Translations under genes and position numbers: made by a program
Shown: positions 55,303-63,733 of the stretch, in pieces
Layout: each line of letters opens with the position of its first letter
Position numbering within the stretch: position 1 is the stretch's first letter
Notes under the pieces: generated by a model
Databases searched by the model: none
What the model was told of the DNA's origin: nothing
The model's input: only the letters and a program-made list of their open reading frames with translations
From: Pseudomonas sp. ICMP 561
Lineage (GTDB): Bacteria; Pseudomonadota; Gammaproteobacteria; Pseudomonadales; Pseudomonadaceae
NCBI RefSeq assembly: GCF_002699985.1
Contig: NZ_LKBT01000001.1
Location: forward strand, 248,001-312,000
Length of the DNA: 64,000 nt
Reading direction: 5' to 3'

Positions 55303-55863
55303 TATGCCGACGACCCGCATCTACTTGTCCGGATCCTTGGCGCGTAAGTTCTTCCGCTACAAGGACTATCTGCTCGACAGCGGTTGTGCGTATGAGGGGT
55401 CTAAGGCGCTAAAAAAACACGGTCGACGGCTTCGCTGCAGAGGTGGCGAGGCTCGCCAGCCTGGGGATGCGATTCGCCATTTTGCGAAACCGAAAGAACG
55501 TCGGCGACGACGGTTTCGGGATGAACGGCGCGCGTGAGATTCGGATTTTGCCGGTTATTGCGGGCGCCAAGCGCGCCGGGATTCTTCAAATGGTGTTAGG
55601 AATAGTTCTGATCGTGGTCGGCGCCTATTCACAAAACCCGAATCTCATCGCCGCAGGTGTTGCGATGACGGCCGGTGCGCCATCCAGGTGCTAAGCCCAC
55701 AGGCCTCAGGCCTGCGGCAGAGCGGTTCCCCTGATAACTTCCCGAGCTATGCGTTCGGCAGCGCCAAGACCACCACAGCCAGCGGCAACCCCGTTCCGAT
55801 CTGCATCGGCTACCAACGTTGGGGCGGCGCGATTATATCGGCCTCGATCTATGCTGAGGAAAG
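55303..55863 (+). pseudogene. Phage tail assembly protein (lambda gpI-like), two frameshifts
   Basis: The three reading frames together give a lambdoid tail assembly protein: MPTTRIYLSGSLARKFFRYK (frame 1), then TVDGFAAEVARLASLGMRFA and VLGIVLIVVGAYSQNPNLIA (frame 2), then LSPQASGLRQSGSPDNFPSY and GNPVPICIGYQRWGGAIISA (frame 3). The first break is one extra A in the A7 run near 55,411-55,417; the second is a one-base loss near 55,676-55,684. The rest of the tail gene set is missing. The third frame continues to 55,948 with unrelated residues. The remnant abuts the truncated LysR gene and indicates an old prophage scar. Confidence 0.85.
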
Positions 55864-55974
55864 ATATGAATTCATCTATCAAGGGTTTGGTGTTCGCGGC
55901 CGATCCGTAGGGAACGCGCCTAACATTAAGTTTCACCTACGCACCTAAACGATCCAACGCGCCGGCCAGATAGA

Positions 55975-56004
55975 ACGGGGCAAAAGAAGAACTCTTTGCC
56001 CCGT
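55975..56004. other. Hairpin, possible weak terminator
   Basis: ACGGGGCAAAAGA (55,975-55,987) faces TCTTTGCCCCGT (55,993-56,004) with one bulged A. No T-tract follows, so its role as a terminator is uncertain. Confidence 0.4.
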
Positions 56005-56029
56005 GGCAGTGAAGCTCAACTAAGGAGGC

Positions 56030-56137
56030 ATGAGCTACGAGAACATCAAAAAGGCTCTTTCACGTTCTGCTCCAAGAAGTCCGGCGTGTGCTCATCTTCT
56101 AAAGTTTCCATACCCGCAATACAACGCACGAATTTAA
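56030..56137 (+). pseudogene. Possible 5' fragment of a phage gene
   Basis: A strong ribosome site (TAAGGAGG) directly precedes ATG at 56,030. The first residues, MSYENIKKAL, look like the start of a phage minor tail protein. After about 12 codons the frame becomes the antisense of the OLD-nuclease gene and ends at 56,137. This suggests a phage gene cut by insertion of the OLD-nuclease segment near 56,045. The call rests on the ribosome site and a very short match. Confidence 0.4.
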
Positions 56138-57851
56138 CTATAGGAATGGATGTATCTTCTATATTTATGCCACTCACATAACGGTAAGCAGAAAGCGGCT
56201 TACCTAGCAATTTATCGTAGGTGTAACTGTGTGCATCCTCGAAATTTCTAATAGAAACATAGCGCACGGCTCGGCACCCTTTGGCTGTAGCTGCTGAAAG
56301 CTCACCCCAGATACTCGCATTCAGCGCCCATGCGCTATTTTTCCTTGGCGACATGTCAGAATTCGTAGAGAGAACCCCATCTTTGTACAGGTACCTTTCA
56401 TCGGAGTCATGAATGACATGCTGACTAATTTTGAAATGACTTAAAATCTTTATAAAAAACGGCATATTGTTCTTTGAGCCAGTATTCAGCACAAATATCT
56501 CAGATGCGTTGAAATTTCTGTCCAGAAGATCACGAACAACAATGGCTTCAGTATCTCCTTCAACTAATACCACTTCATCCGCAAAAAAGGATTCGCACAC
56601 ATGAGGATCAAACCTATTGAGCATCTGCACTCGGTTCTTCGTTTCATCGTCGCTATCGAACAATCCATGCCCCGCCTGGTGGATTGAGGTCGTTCCATCC
56701 TTGTTTTTTACAAACCTAGCTAGCGAAGTGTGGGGTTTGGTGAGGTCAATAAGCTGGGGATCGTGAGAAACGCAAAGAATCTGATAGCAATCCTGATTAG
56801 CTAGATCGTACAGAGCTTCACGAAATCGACGTTTGTTGCTTGGGTGCAGATATAGCTCAGGTTCCTCAAACAAAATCACATGTTTCCCGTCAGTCTTGGT
56901 TTCTTTGAATATCCCCAGCAGGTTTATTATCGCCTGACGTATCAAACCATGACCGTGTTGATCAAACTGTCTACCCCGGTAAGTCGATGCAGTTTCAGCT
57001 CCCGCACTAGAAGCGTTTACTTGCTCCTCTTTCAGCATTTCCAGCGTTTCCAACGCATCGGCCAAAACCGCAACTTCTTCCGGAACAGGCTGAGCACTAG
57101 ACTTATCTCCGATGAAAATACTAAAATCTTTGTCAAAAGCCTTTGTTAGGTCGGTTTCTTTATATGGATTGGTTACGATCTTTAATTCCAGCTCGGGGAA
57201 TGTTTTCGCAAAGTTAGCATTTGCACCCGCGCAAATCTTCCCGAGATAGTCATCATCTTCCACTTTTTTCTGCAGCTTTTGAAACGCACCAATAGCGGCG
57301 TTATACTCAGCCTCATGATTATCCTTGAGCGTTTTTAGCAGTTTATTCTTTATCTCTTTCTCCAGCCACTCCGTCAGATCTTTTATGTTAGGCATAGCCT
57401 CTATGAAAATTATAGACGGAGTAGCATTTGTAAGAATCTGATCCAACCCTCCAAATCCGCCTTTAGCGTATTCATCCTTTTCAGGATCGAAGGTTTCTTT
57501 CACTGCCGCAGTACCGGGGACGCTCCAGGTTTTCCTAACTCGTACCTCGCCGGTGAGTTTCGACACCCACTTATTAAGCCCTTTATCATTAAAATTTTCT
57601 TCATCCGTGGCATCTTTGAGGTAAACCGCCTCTATGATTATAGGGCAGTCCTTCGGCTCTTGATGATGGAAATCGGTAATTAATGCTTGCTTACTGGGAG
57701 AGGCAAAATACTCATAAGCCCTGAGCACACTTGACTTCCCTAGATTGTTTTTTCCGAAAAGGAATATAATATTATTATCATCGAAGCCAATCTCATTATT
57801 ATCGCCTCTAATTGCACGAAAGTTTTGTATCTTGAGTGTTTTCAATCGCAT
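56046..57851 (-). CDS. OLD-family ATP-dependent endonuclease (AAA ATPase + TOPRIM)
   Basis: 601 residues from MRLKTLKIQNFRAIRGDNNE with AAGGATAG about 7 bp upstream; the open frame continues 106 codons further without a start signal. The N-terminal ABC-type ATPase has Walker A IFLFGKNNLGKSSVL, a long coiled middle (about 200-300), and Walker B HVILFEEPELYLHPSNKRR, then LCVSHDPQLI. The C-terminal TOPRIM nuclease has EVVLVEGDTEAIVVRDLL and the acidic HDSDERY. OLD nucleases act in phage exclusion, alone (P2 Old) or with a helicase (GajAB); no UvrD-like partner adjoins it, so it looks like a stand-alone class 1 enzyme. Its A+T content is visibly higher than that of neighbouring core genes, suggesting transfer. 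Confidence 0.86.
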   Translation of the reverse strand: MRLKTLKIQNFRAIRGDNNEIGFDDNNIIFLFGKNNLGKSSVLRAYEYFASPSKQALITDFHHQEPKDCPIIIEAVYLKDATDEENFNDKGLNKWVSKLTGEVRVRKTWSVPGTAAVKETFDPEKDEYAKGGFGGLDQILTNATPSIIFIEAMPNIKDLTEWLEKEIKNKLLKTLKDNHEAEYNAAIGAFQKLQKKVEDDDYLGKICAGANANFAKTFPELELKIVTNPYKETDLTKAFDKDFSIFIGDKSSAQPVPEEVAVLADALETLEMLKEEQVNASSAGAETASTYRGRQFDQHGHGLIRQAIINLLGIFKETKTDGKHVILFEEPELYLHPSNKRRFREALYDLANQDCYQILCVSHDPQLIDLTKPHTSLARFVKNKDGTTSIHQAGHGLFDSDDETKNRVQMLNRFDPHVCESFFADEVVLVEGDTEAIVVRDLLDRNFNASEIFVLNTGSKNNMPFFIKILSHFKISQHVIHDSDERYLYKDGVLSTNSDMSPRKNSAWALNASIWGELSAATAKGCRAVRYVSIRNFEDAHSYTYDKLLGKPLSAYRYVSGINIEDTSIPIVKFVRCIAGMETLEDEHTPDFLEQNVKEPF

Positions 57852-58208
57852 ATATCTATCCTTGACTATAGCGGTAGTGGTTGGCAGTTCCCAGACCGAG
57901 AGCCACAGCCTACAACTGTAGCCTAGGTATGAGCTCCTGCCTGGTCGAGGAGAACTAAAGCAGCCCGCTCCCACACCCGCAACGCAATACTCCGAAGTCG
58001 TACAGGCGAATGCGCGACCTTTAGGCCCTAGACAGCGCAAATAATGTCGGGCCAAGATAGCGTCCAGATTGATGGCGAACCAGTGTGGATGAGGATTAGT
58101 CGTGCGCCATGTGGATGAGTGCATGCTCTTGCGACAGACTGCCAGGGCGCGACCGCCAAATTGAGCCACTCAGCCCTTTTGCCACGGCCCTATAAGATGG
58201 GAGAGAGA
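57852..58208. other. Divergent intergenic region upstream of the OLD nuclease gene
   Basis: 357 bp between divergent genes. The minus-strand frame remains open but has no start signal. No promoter of a recognised class or hairpin with a T-tract is evident. Confidence 0.4.
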
Positions 58209-58538
58209 ATGGAATCGCATGATCCGAACCGCGAGCTTACCGAAGCCCTGCTTAGGTTTTTCCTCAAGTTTTATGGGGTGGACAAGATAGATCCGGGGAC
58301 CCACATGCATGAAATCAGGGCCTTAGGGGAGCAGGTGGGTGAGATGTGGGGCCGAAGCTGTGCCGTTTGCCTGCACGAGGGCCCTATTGAGGCCGGTATA
58401 GCCTTTGAGATACGGGCCAAAGTCGTGGAAAGTAAAAAAAGAGCTTTGGACACGGTCACCGAGCTCTATGGCCCTGGCGGGCGCATTAGGGAAATCCTTT
58501 CGGGTACTCAGGGGAACCCGTCGGATGAGGGCAGATAG
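58209..58538 (+). CDS. Hypothetical protein in the accessory region
   Basis: 109 residues from MESHDPNRELTEALLRFFLK, with GGGAGAGAGA directly before the ATG; an ATG four codons upstream is an alternative. It is soluble and acidic, with two cysteines close together (SCAVCLHEG) and a helical start. I do not recognise it. It is divergent from the OLD nuclease gene and could belong to the same transferred block. Confidence 0.6.
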   Translation: MESHDPNRELTEALLRFFLKFYGVDKIDPGTHMHEIRALGEQVGEMWGRSCAVCLHEGPIEAGIAFEIRAKVVESKKRALDTVTELYGPGGRIREILSGTQGNPSDEGR

Positions 58539-58807
58539 CACCCGATGCCAACGTGGGTAGGATTGTGAGTAGGTTCGCAATAGTCAACGTGATAAACCGC
58601 TAGCTGTAAGGCGTATGCGAGTGGTGTTTGAGTCTCCCTCGGAACCGGGCCTCTTTACAGGTTTGTTCAACACCTGTCTGCAGCGTGTGTAGGCCTTAAC
58701 GCTGTGTTTGCAGTCAGGCACGGTTGAACCGCGAAGCATTTCCGGGGGACTTGCTAAATCAACAGCGATATGGCTATTTGGCATTGACCATCAAGGACTG
58801 ATAGCTC

Positions 58808-59728
58808 ATGACCCCCAGAAGAAAAATTGCTTACGCCCACTACCTGCCCGGTTGGAGTTTTGAAAAGGGTAGCCGGGACGCGTTGAAGGCCAGCCGACGG
58901 GTTGCGCCAGATGAATACGAAGACGACATGATTGGCAGCTTGTACTGCCCAGGCTGCTACACCAATGTCGAACGGACACCTCGGAAAAAAGAAGTGTTCA
59001 CCAACCAGCGCGACCCCTTCTTTCGCCATTTGAAACGGTGGCAACACGTTGGCTGCGTTTTGAGGGCCAAGAAACCGGTAGGTAAGCGGTACGACACATG
59101 GGAGGAAGCAAAGCGAGCTGTCGAGCACGAGCATTTGGCCGTCGTGAAAGAGTTTCTCCAGGAGAGGCCGGAGGTGGATATATCTCCAGGCGCCGAGTAC
59201 GACGAGACGCCTGTCGAAGATATTGCTGGGCCGCTGTCGAATGTCCCGATTGGAAGACACCAAGGCGAGTCATTCGAGCTCCCTAGCACCATCACAACCG
59301 TGGCAGGTATTTGCCGGAACTTCGAGAAAAACAAGGACAAATATTTTGTCCTGCCTGGCGCGATCCATGCAGTGAAGCTTGCTGAGCTGCTCACTGATGT
59401 GGTCGATTTGGATAAAAAAATCTTGGACCGCGATCAGGTAAAAAAGCTTTATTTTGGCAAAATCACCGATAGCTGGAACGCGGGTAGTCAACGGCACAAC
59501 ATCAGAATGACAAGGCTGAAATGCGCTTCGGCAGCTGGTGATTTCACAGTCAAAATGAACGATGGGTTTTGCAGAGACAAGGGAATCGCTGAACAGTCGG
59601 TGGGAAGGGTTGTTATGTTCTACGGGGTTATCTCCAAGAACGGAAGTGGACTTGCTGTGGAGAATCTGGCATGGGGCGAGATCGCGCTTGTGCCAAAAAA
59701 GTACAACGAGCTTTTGATAGCGGGCTAG
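58808..59728 (+). CDS. Hypothetical protein with N-terminal cysteine cluster
   Basis: 306 residues, starting MTPRRKIAYAHYLPGWSFEK, with AAGGA about 11 bp upstream. An N-terminal part contains YCPGCYTNVERTPRKKEVF, then PFFRHLKRWQHVGCVL, a Cys2...His-Cys arrangement like a small zinc-binding domain of recognition proteins. The C-terminal half (GQSFELPSTI-like start at about 155, then KIL, RVVMFYGVISKNGSGLAVEN) could form a beta-barrel/OB-like fold. No catalytic signature is seen. It is most likely part of the accessory or defence block. Function unknown. Confidence 0.7.
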   Translation: MTPRRKIAYAHYLPGWSFEKGSRDALKASRRVAPDEYEDDMIGSLYCPGCYTNVERTPRKKEVFTNQRDPFFRHLKRWQHVGCVLRAKKPVGKRYDTWEEAKRAVEHEHLAVVKEFLQERPEVDISPGAEYDETPVEDIAGPLSNVPIGRHQGESFELPSTITTVAGICRNFEKNKDKYFVLPGAIHAVKLAELLTDVVDLDKKILDRDQVKKLYFGKITDSWNAGSQRHNIRMTRLKCASAAGDFTVKMNDGFCRDKGIAEQSVGRVVMFYGVISKNGSGLAVENLAWGEIALVPKKYNELLIAG

Positions 59729-59988
59729 ACCACTTGGTCCACGCGACAGCAGCGATACGGGCACGTAGAGATTTAGGGGCAGATTTGGGGGCAGATCTAT
59801 TTACGAAACCATAGGCTGCCATGCTTTTCGGGGCCTGTAGCCCACAGTTCGATTCCGTCTCTGGCCTGATGCCGGTCGCTATCTACAATGTGTGGCCCCA
59901 GATACCCAGGCGCGTCCTCCAGCGATTTAGGATAGATTGCCAGTTCGATTTACGGGCACATGAAAATCCATAGGCAAGGAGCGCAAGC

Positions 59989-60303
59989 ATGATCTGGCTT
60001 GAAATTGAAAACCCTGAGGGTAAAAAAATTCCTAAATGGATGAGGACTCTCGGCGTTTCCGAAGACCATTCGATTTTCGTACCAGCTGCCATTGGCGGAA
60101 ACGAGATGAGCGTATCTCTTTGCACCGCGTATGACGGTACGGCTATGGTCACATATCGCAATCGCGTTTTCGTGCCCTCGACCTGGATGTCTAAAGAGTT
60201 TCCAGACACACGTGAGCTCTGCGAAGTTATGGATAATTGGGCTAACGCTCAGATAGCCGCAGGTATTTTGGAAGATCCGAGTACCACACCACCCAATCGC
60301 TAA
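59989..60303 (+). CDS. Hypothetical protein in the accessory region
   Basis: 104 residues: MIWLEIENPEGKKIPKWMRT, with AAGGAGCGCAAGC before the ATG, a good ribosome site. It is a compact mixed alpha/beta protein, without signal peptide or known motif. It is the last gene before the terminator and tRNA-Arg. Not recognised. Confidence 0.65.
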   Translation: MIWLEIENPEGKKIPKWMRTLGVSEDHSIFVPAAIGGNEMSVSLCTAYDGTAMVTYRNRVFVPSTWMSKEFPDTRELCEVMDNWANAQIAAGILEDPSTTPPNR

Positions 60304-60393
60304 TAGCGGGCATGGAATATCGAACATTGCGGTGATTACACCCCGTGTGAATGGCGCCGCGCGCGAATCAGCGCCCAACGGAGGCACAATTAA

Positions 60394-60428
60394 AAAGGCC
60401 CCACCTGATCAATCAGTGTGGGGCCTTT
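60394..60428. terminator. Strong hairpin terminator between the accessory region and tRNA-Arg
   Basis: AAAGGCCCCA (60,394-60,403) and TGGGGCCTTT (60,419-60,428) with a 15-base loop, flanked by A/T tracts on both sides. It lies 78 bp downstream of the tRNA on the minus strand and may serve both directions. Confidence 0.85.
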
Positions 60429-60505
60429 CTATATTCTGGAGCTGGTATGGTGCTGGTAGGATCTGCTGGCGCTAGTATGGAAACTGCTCAGAAGCCCTGT
60501 TTATA

Positions 60506-60582
60506 TGGTGTCCCAGGGCAGGTTCGAACTGCCAACCTTCCCCTTAGGAGGGGGATGCTCTATCCAATTGAGCTACTGAGAC
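60506..60582 (-). tRNA. tRNA-Arg (anticodon CCT)
   Basis: A 77-nt cloverleaf on the minus strand: acceptor GTCTCAG/CTGGGAC, D-arm GCTC...GAGC, anticodon stem TCCCC/GGGGA around CTCCTAA (anticodon CCT, reads AGG), T-arm GGCAG-TTCGAAC-TGCC, and an encoded CCA (60,506-60,508). The tRNA is intact. tRNA-Arg genes are frequent phage and island integration sites, which fits the accessory region beside its 3' end. Confidence 0.97.
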
Positions 60583-60891
60583 GCAGTGGCCAGCACACAG
60601 AACGGTGCCAGCGAGGACGGCGTGCATGTTAACGACACATGACCATTTTGTCATGTCGTCTTTGGCTTACACGGCTGTGGTCCATATCCGTTTAATTTGC
60701 CCGAAATCTGCACGGTCATGCATTTTGCAACGTTCCATATGGCCATCATTGCAAAACGCATGCAAACACCCTCCTGCAGACATTTCAAGTCATTGATTTA
60801 TAACGATTTTATTAGCAATCAAAGTTGGCATGCAGACTGCACTATTACTGACGGTAGAGACCCTTCCTTAAGAAAGTTCCATCGGAGGTAA
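60583..60891. other. Non-coding region between tRNA-Arg and a small-protein gene
   Basis: 309 bp. It holds the tRNA promoter on the minus strand and, on the plus strand, a possible sigma-54 element at 60,826-60,840. No convincing coding frame. Confidence 0.5.
60826..60840 (+). promoter_or_regulatory. Possible sigma-54 promoter upstream of the 85-residue protein
   Basis: TGGCAT-GCAGA-CTGC keeps GG-N10-GC spacing but differs from the consensus in the last base of -24 and the first of -12. It lies about 50 bp ahead of the ATG at 60,892. Confidence 0.4.
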
Positions 60892-61149
60892 ATGAAAATG
60901 AACATCACCCTTTCAGTGTTGAACGCTGCAGCGCTGGTTGCACTGGTGGCTTTTCATTTTCAAGACGATGGTAAAGCAGAGCAGACCGCACTGCAGACTC
61001 AGCCACACCACCTGCTGCGCCAGGCACCGCAGCTGGCGGTCATGACTGATCGCAGCAACAAGCCTCAAGCTGTGACGCTTGCCAATGACGGCGATTCCCA
61101 AGCCTCTGGCTCAGCAAATCTTAGAACTGAGCCTCGCTGGGTTTTCTGA
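60892..61149 (+). CDS. Small protein with hydrophobic N-terminus, function unknown
   Basis: 85 residues: MKMNITLSVLNAAALVALVA, a single hydrophobic segment that could be a membrane anchor or signal peptide, then a hydrophilic tail rich in Gln, His and Ser. A strong ribosome site GGAGG lies 3 bp before the ATG at 60,892 and 9 bp before the second ATG at 60,898, so the true start may be the second. I do not recognise the family. It stands alone, between tRNA-Arg and the next small membrane protein. Confidence 0.7.
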   Translation: MKMNITLSVLNAAALVALVAFHFQDDGKAEQTALQTQPHHLLRQAPQLAVMTDRSNKPQAVTLANDGDSQASGSANLRTEPRWVF

Positions 61150-61198
61150 AGTCTTCCACGCCTCCGTGATGCAACGAATAATCGAAAAGAGAACCGCC

Positions 61199-61384
61199 AT
61201 GTCCAAGTCCGCTGTGTCGTTCATCCTCCTTGCCTTGCTGGCTGTAGCTGTTGACTTTCAGTTGCCTGCAACGGCTGAAGGGCTGAGTAGTGCTGCAAAG
61301 ATCGCTGCTGGTGTGTTTTCGGTTCTGTTTGTTGTCGCTCTGATCCTCGGTCGCCGTTTCAAATTCGACCCGGTACTTCGTTAA
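61199..61384 (+). CDS. Small membrane protein with two transmembrane segments
   Basis: 61 residues from MSKSAVSFILLALLAVAVDF, with AGAG before the ATG; the longer open frame begins inside the preceding gene. Two hydrophobic segments (about 6-22 and 32-50) flank a short polar loop, and the end GRRFKFDPVLR is basic. It may belong to a short Pseudomonas-specific membrane family (compare PA3371-type proteins); I am not certain of that. It lies 49 bp after the 85-residue gene. Confidence 0.65.
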   Translation: MSKSAVSFILLALLAVAVDFQLPATAEGLSSAAKIAAGVFSVLFVVALILGRRFKFDPVLR

Positions 61385-61805
61385 CTGCAACCCCCTCCTC
61401 TGCGGATCCATCATTTGCGATCCAGCGAAGCGTCAAGCGCGGGACTGGCGGGCTACCCGTCACGTCTGTCGGCCAGCATTCGTATTCCACTGGCAACCTT
61501 CTAAGCTGACAAATAGCCATCACGGCAGTCATGGGCTCGTAAAAGGTACGAATTCGCACCTTATAGATGAGCGGATGCTTTAGGGCTTTGCTAATTCGCT
61601 CGCAATTCTGATAATTGGTGCTGGCTAATCGCCTTTATCTGAGTCAATATTTGTCACAGAATTGACGCCAAGGATATGGCAGATTGGGGCATGATGCTGG
61701 CCTCTTGAGAACACGGTTGAACATTTCGCCAAAAGGGCTGTCACAGATTGACATCCATGCGGCGACTTGCAAGAACCGCTCCCCCTGAACTAACCGGTTA
61801 AATAT
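61385..61805. other. Intergenic region upstream of amrZ
   Basis: 421 bp with no credible gene. It should hold the amrZ promoter. I could not identify an AlgU-type (GAACTT/TCTGA) pair with confidence. Confidence 0.5.
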
Positions 61806-62135
61806 ATGAGCCCTATGAAACAGGCTACTTATTCCAGCCGCACGGCTGACAAGTTCGTCGTACGTCTACCAGACGGCATGCGTAATCGTGTGCAAGAGGT
61901 AGCTAAAAACCACCATCGCAGCATGAACTCAGAAATCATTGCTCGCCTCGAACAAAGCTTGATTCAGGAAGGTGCACTGGGCGACGAACCTAGCCTGCGC
62001 CTCGACAGTCCTGAGCTGTCCCTGCATGAACGTGAATTGCTGCAACGCTTTCGTCAATTGTCCCACCGTCAGCAGAACGCACTGGTGTCACTGATTGCAC
62101 ACGACACTGAGCTGGCTGCAGACAACGAAGACTGA
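61806..62135 (+). CDS. amrZ: Ribbon-helix-helix transcription factor AmrZ (AlgZ)
   Basis: AmrZ (alginate and motility regulator Z) controls alginate, exopolysaccharide, c-di-GMP and flagellar genes; in P. aeruginosa it represses fleQ. 109 residues. The ribbon-helix-helix is [20 protein letters not shown], then [17 protein letters not shown]. The C-terminal oligomerisation region [20 protein letters not shown], then [10 protein letters not shown], is nearly identical to P. aeruginosa AmrZ from my knowledge of that protein. No strong ribosome site precedes the ATG. A terminator follows at once. Confidence 0.95.
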   Translation: MSPMKQATYSSRTADKFVVRLPDGMRNRVQEVAKNHHRSMNSEIIARLEQSLIQEGALGDEPSLRLDSPELSLHERELLQRFRQLSHRQQNALVSLIAHDTELAADNED

Positions 62136-62154
62136 TCGCAAGATCAAGTTTTTC

Positions 62155-62181
62155 AAGCCAGCGTAATTGCTGGCTTTTTTT
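62155..62181 (+). terminator. Terminator of amrZ
   Basis: AAGCCAGC (62,155-62,162) and GCTGGCTT (62,169-62,176) followed by a T-tract, 20 bp past the amrZ stop. Confidence 0.92.
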
Positions 62182-62245
62182 ATTCGCGGATTTTTATTGT
62201 TTAGTTATTTGTAGTACCACCTTGTAAGACATATCCGCGAACCAT

Positions 62246-62275
62246 AAAAAAACCGCCTGCGAGGGCGGTTTTTTT
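62246..62275 (-). terminator. Terminator of mgtE
   Basis: AACCGCC (62,251-62,257) and GGCGGTT (62,264-62,270) with a six-base loop and T7 on both strands, 15 bp past the mgtE stop. Confidence 0.9.
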
Positions 62276-62290
62276 ATGCAGCTAAAACAA

Positions 62291-63733
62291 CTAAAGCAGG
62301 AAGATGGTGGCCAGCCCCAGGAAGATGAAGAAGCCACCACTGTCGGTGACTGCTGTGATCATGACGCTCGCCCCCATTGCCGGGTCTCGGCCGAGCTTGG
62401 ACAGCGCCATAGGGATCGTGACCCCCATCAGAGCTGCCAGCAGCAGATTGAGTGTCATGGCCGCTGTCATCACGACACCCAGCGACCAGCTGCCATAGAG
62501 CAGATACGCCACGACCCCAATCACCCCACCCCACACGACACCGTTGATAAGCCCCACCGCCAGCTCTTTGCGCAGCAGGCGCTTGGTGTTGCCGGTATTG
62601 ACCTGGTCGAGCGCCATGGCCCGCACGATCATTGTGATGGTCTGATTACCAGAGTTACCGCCAATCCCGGCCACAATCGGCATCAAGGCTGCCAGCGCGA
62701 CCAGCTTCTCGATAGAGCCTTCGAACAAGCCAATCACACGCGAAGCCAGGAATGCAGTGATCAGGTTGATTGCCAGCCACGCCCAACGGTTATGCAGTGA
62801 GCGCCAGACGGAAGCAAAGATGTCTTCCTCTTCACGCAAACCGGCCATGTTGAGGACTTCGGTTTCGCTCTCTTCACGAATGAGGTCAACCATTTCGTCG
62901 ATGGTCAGACGGCCGATCAGCTTGCCGTTCTTGTCCACCACCGGCGAGGAGATAAGGTCGTAACGCTCGAACGCCTGAGCGGCCTCGTAGGCATCACCAT
63001 CCGGGTGAAAACTCACCGGATCATTGGCCATGACCTCCGACACCTGCTTCTCAGGGTCATTGACCAGAAGGCGCTTGATGGGCAGCACGCCCTTGAGCAC
63101 GCCGTCGTAATCGACTACGAATAACTTGTCGGTGTGCCCCGGCAGCTCTTTCAGACGACGCAGGTAGCGCAGAACGACTTCAAGGCTCACATCCTCACGG
63201 ATCGTGACCATCTCGAAGTCCATCAGCGCGCCGACTTGCTCTTCATCGTACGACAGCGCAGAACGCACACGCTCACGTTGTTGAGTGTCCAGAGCCTCCA
63301 TCAGCTCATGGACAACATCGCGAGGCAGCTCGGGAGCAATGTCGGCCAGTTCGTCGGCGTCCATTTCCTTGGCGGCAGCCAGAAGCTCGTGATCGTCCAT
63401 GTCGGCGATCAGCGTTTCCCGAACGGAATCGGATACTTCGAGGAGGATGTCGCCATCGCGGTCCGCCTTGACCAACTGCCAGACCGTCAGACGATCTTCG
63501 AGAGGCAATGCTTCCAGGATGTAGGCGACGTCGGCAGAGTGAAGATCTTCGAGCTTGCGTTGCAGCTCGACCAGGTTCTGCCGGTGAACCAGATTTTCTA
63601 CACGGTCTTGATTCTGACCTTCCTGACGATGAGTCAGGTCTTCAACAATACGCTGGCGCTGCAGGAGCTCGATAACCTGAGCCAGACGATCCTGCAAACT
63701 ATCCTGCGTTTTTTTTACTTCGATTTCGGACAT
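62291..63733 (-). CDS. mgtE: Magnesium transporter MgtE
   Basis: An inner-membrane Mg2+ channel. 480 residues from MSEIEVKKTQDSLQDRLAQV with GGAG upstream; the longer frame adds ten codons without a ribosome site. An N-terminal cytoplasmic MgtE_N domain (about 60-160, DLHSADVAYILEALPLEDRL), two CBS domains (about 165-290, FVVDYDGVLKGVLPIKRLLV and GKLIGRLTIDEMVDLIREES), and five membrane helices (about 310-480) are present. The pore signature is ALMPIVAGIGGNSGNQTITM. It is convergent with amrZ. Confidence 0.95.
   Translation of the reverse strand: MSEIEVKKTQDSLQDRLAQVIELLQRQRIVEDLTHRQEGQNQDRVENLVHRQNLVELQRKLEDLHSADVAYILEALPLEDRLTVWQLVKADRDGDILLEVSDSVRETLIADMDDHELLAAAKEMDADELADIAPELPRDVVHELMEALDTQQRERVRSALSYDEEQVGALMDFEMVTIREDVSLEVVLRYLRRLKELPGHTDKLFVVDYDGVLKGVLPIKRLLVNDPEKQVSEVMANDPVSFHPDGDAYEAAQAFERYDLISSPVVDKNGKLIGRLTIDEMVDLIREESETEVLNMAGLREEEDIFASVWRSLHNRWAWLAINLITAFLASRVIGLFEGSIEKLVALAALMPIVAGIGGNSGNQTITMIVRAMALDQVNTGNTKRLLRKELAVGLINGVVWGGVIGVVAYLLYGSWSLGVVMTAAMTLNLLLAALMGVTIPMALSKLGRDPAMGASVMITAVTDSGGFFIFLGLATIFLL

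Noticed and set aside
57852..58169. N-terminal extension of the OLD-nuclease frame (106 codons)
   Set aside because: No ribosome site and no OLD-like sequence; the ATG at 57,851 has AAGGATAG and begins the conserved RLKTLKIQNFR.
60440..60510. Possible attachment-site repeat next to tRNA-Arg (GCTGGTATGGTGCTGG...)
   Set aside because: I looked for a second copy of the tRNA 3' end in the accessory region and found none, so no att pair can be claimed.
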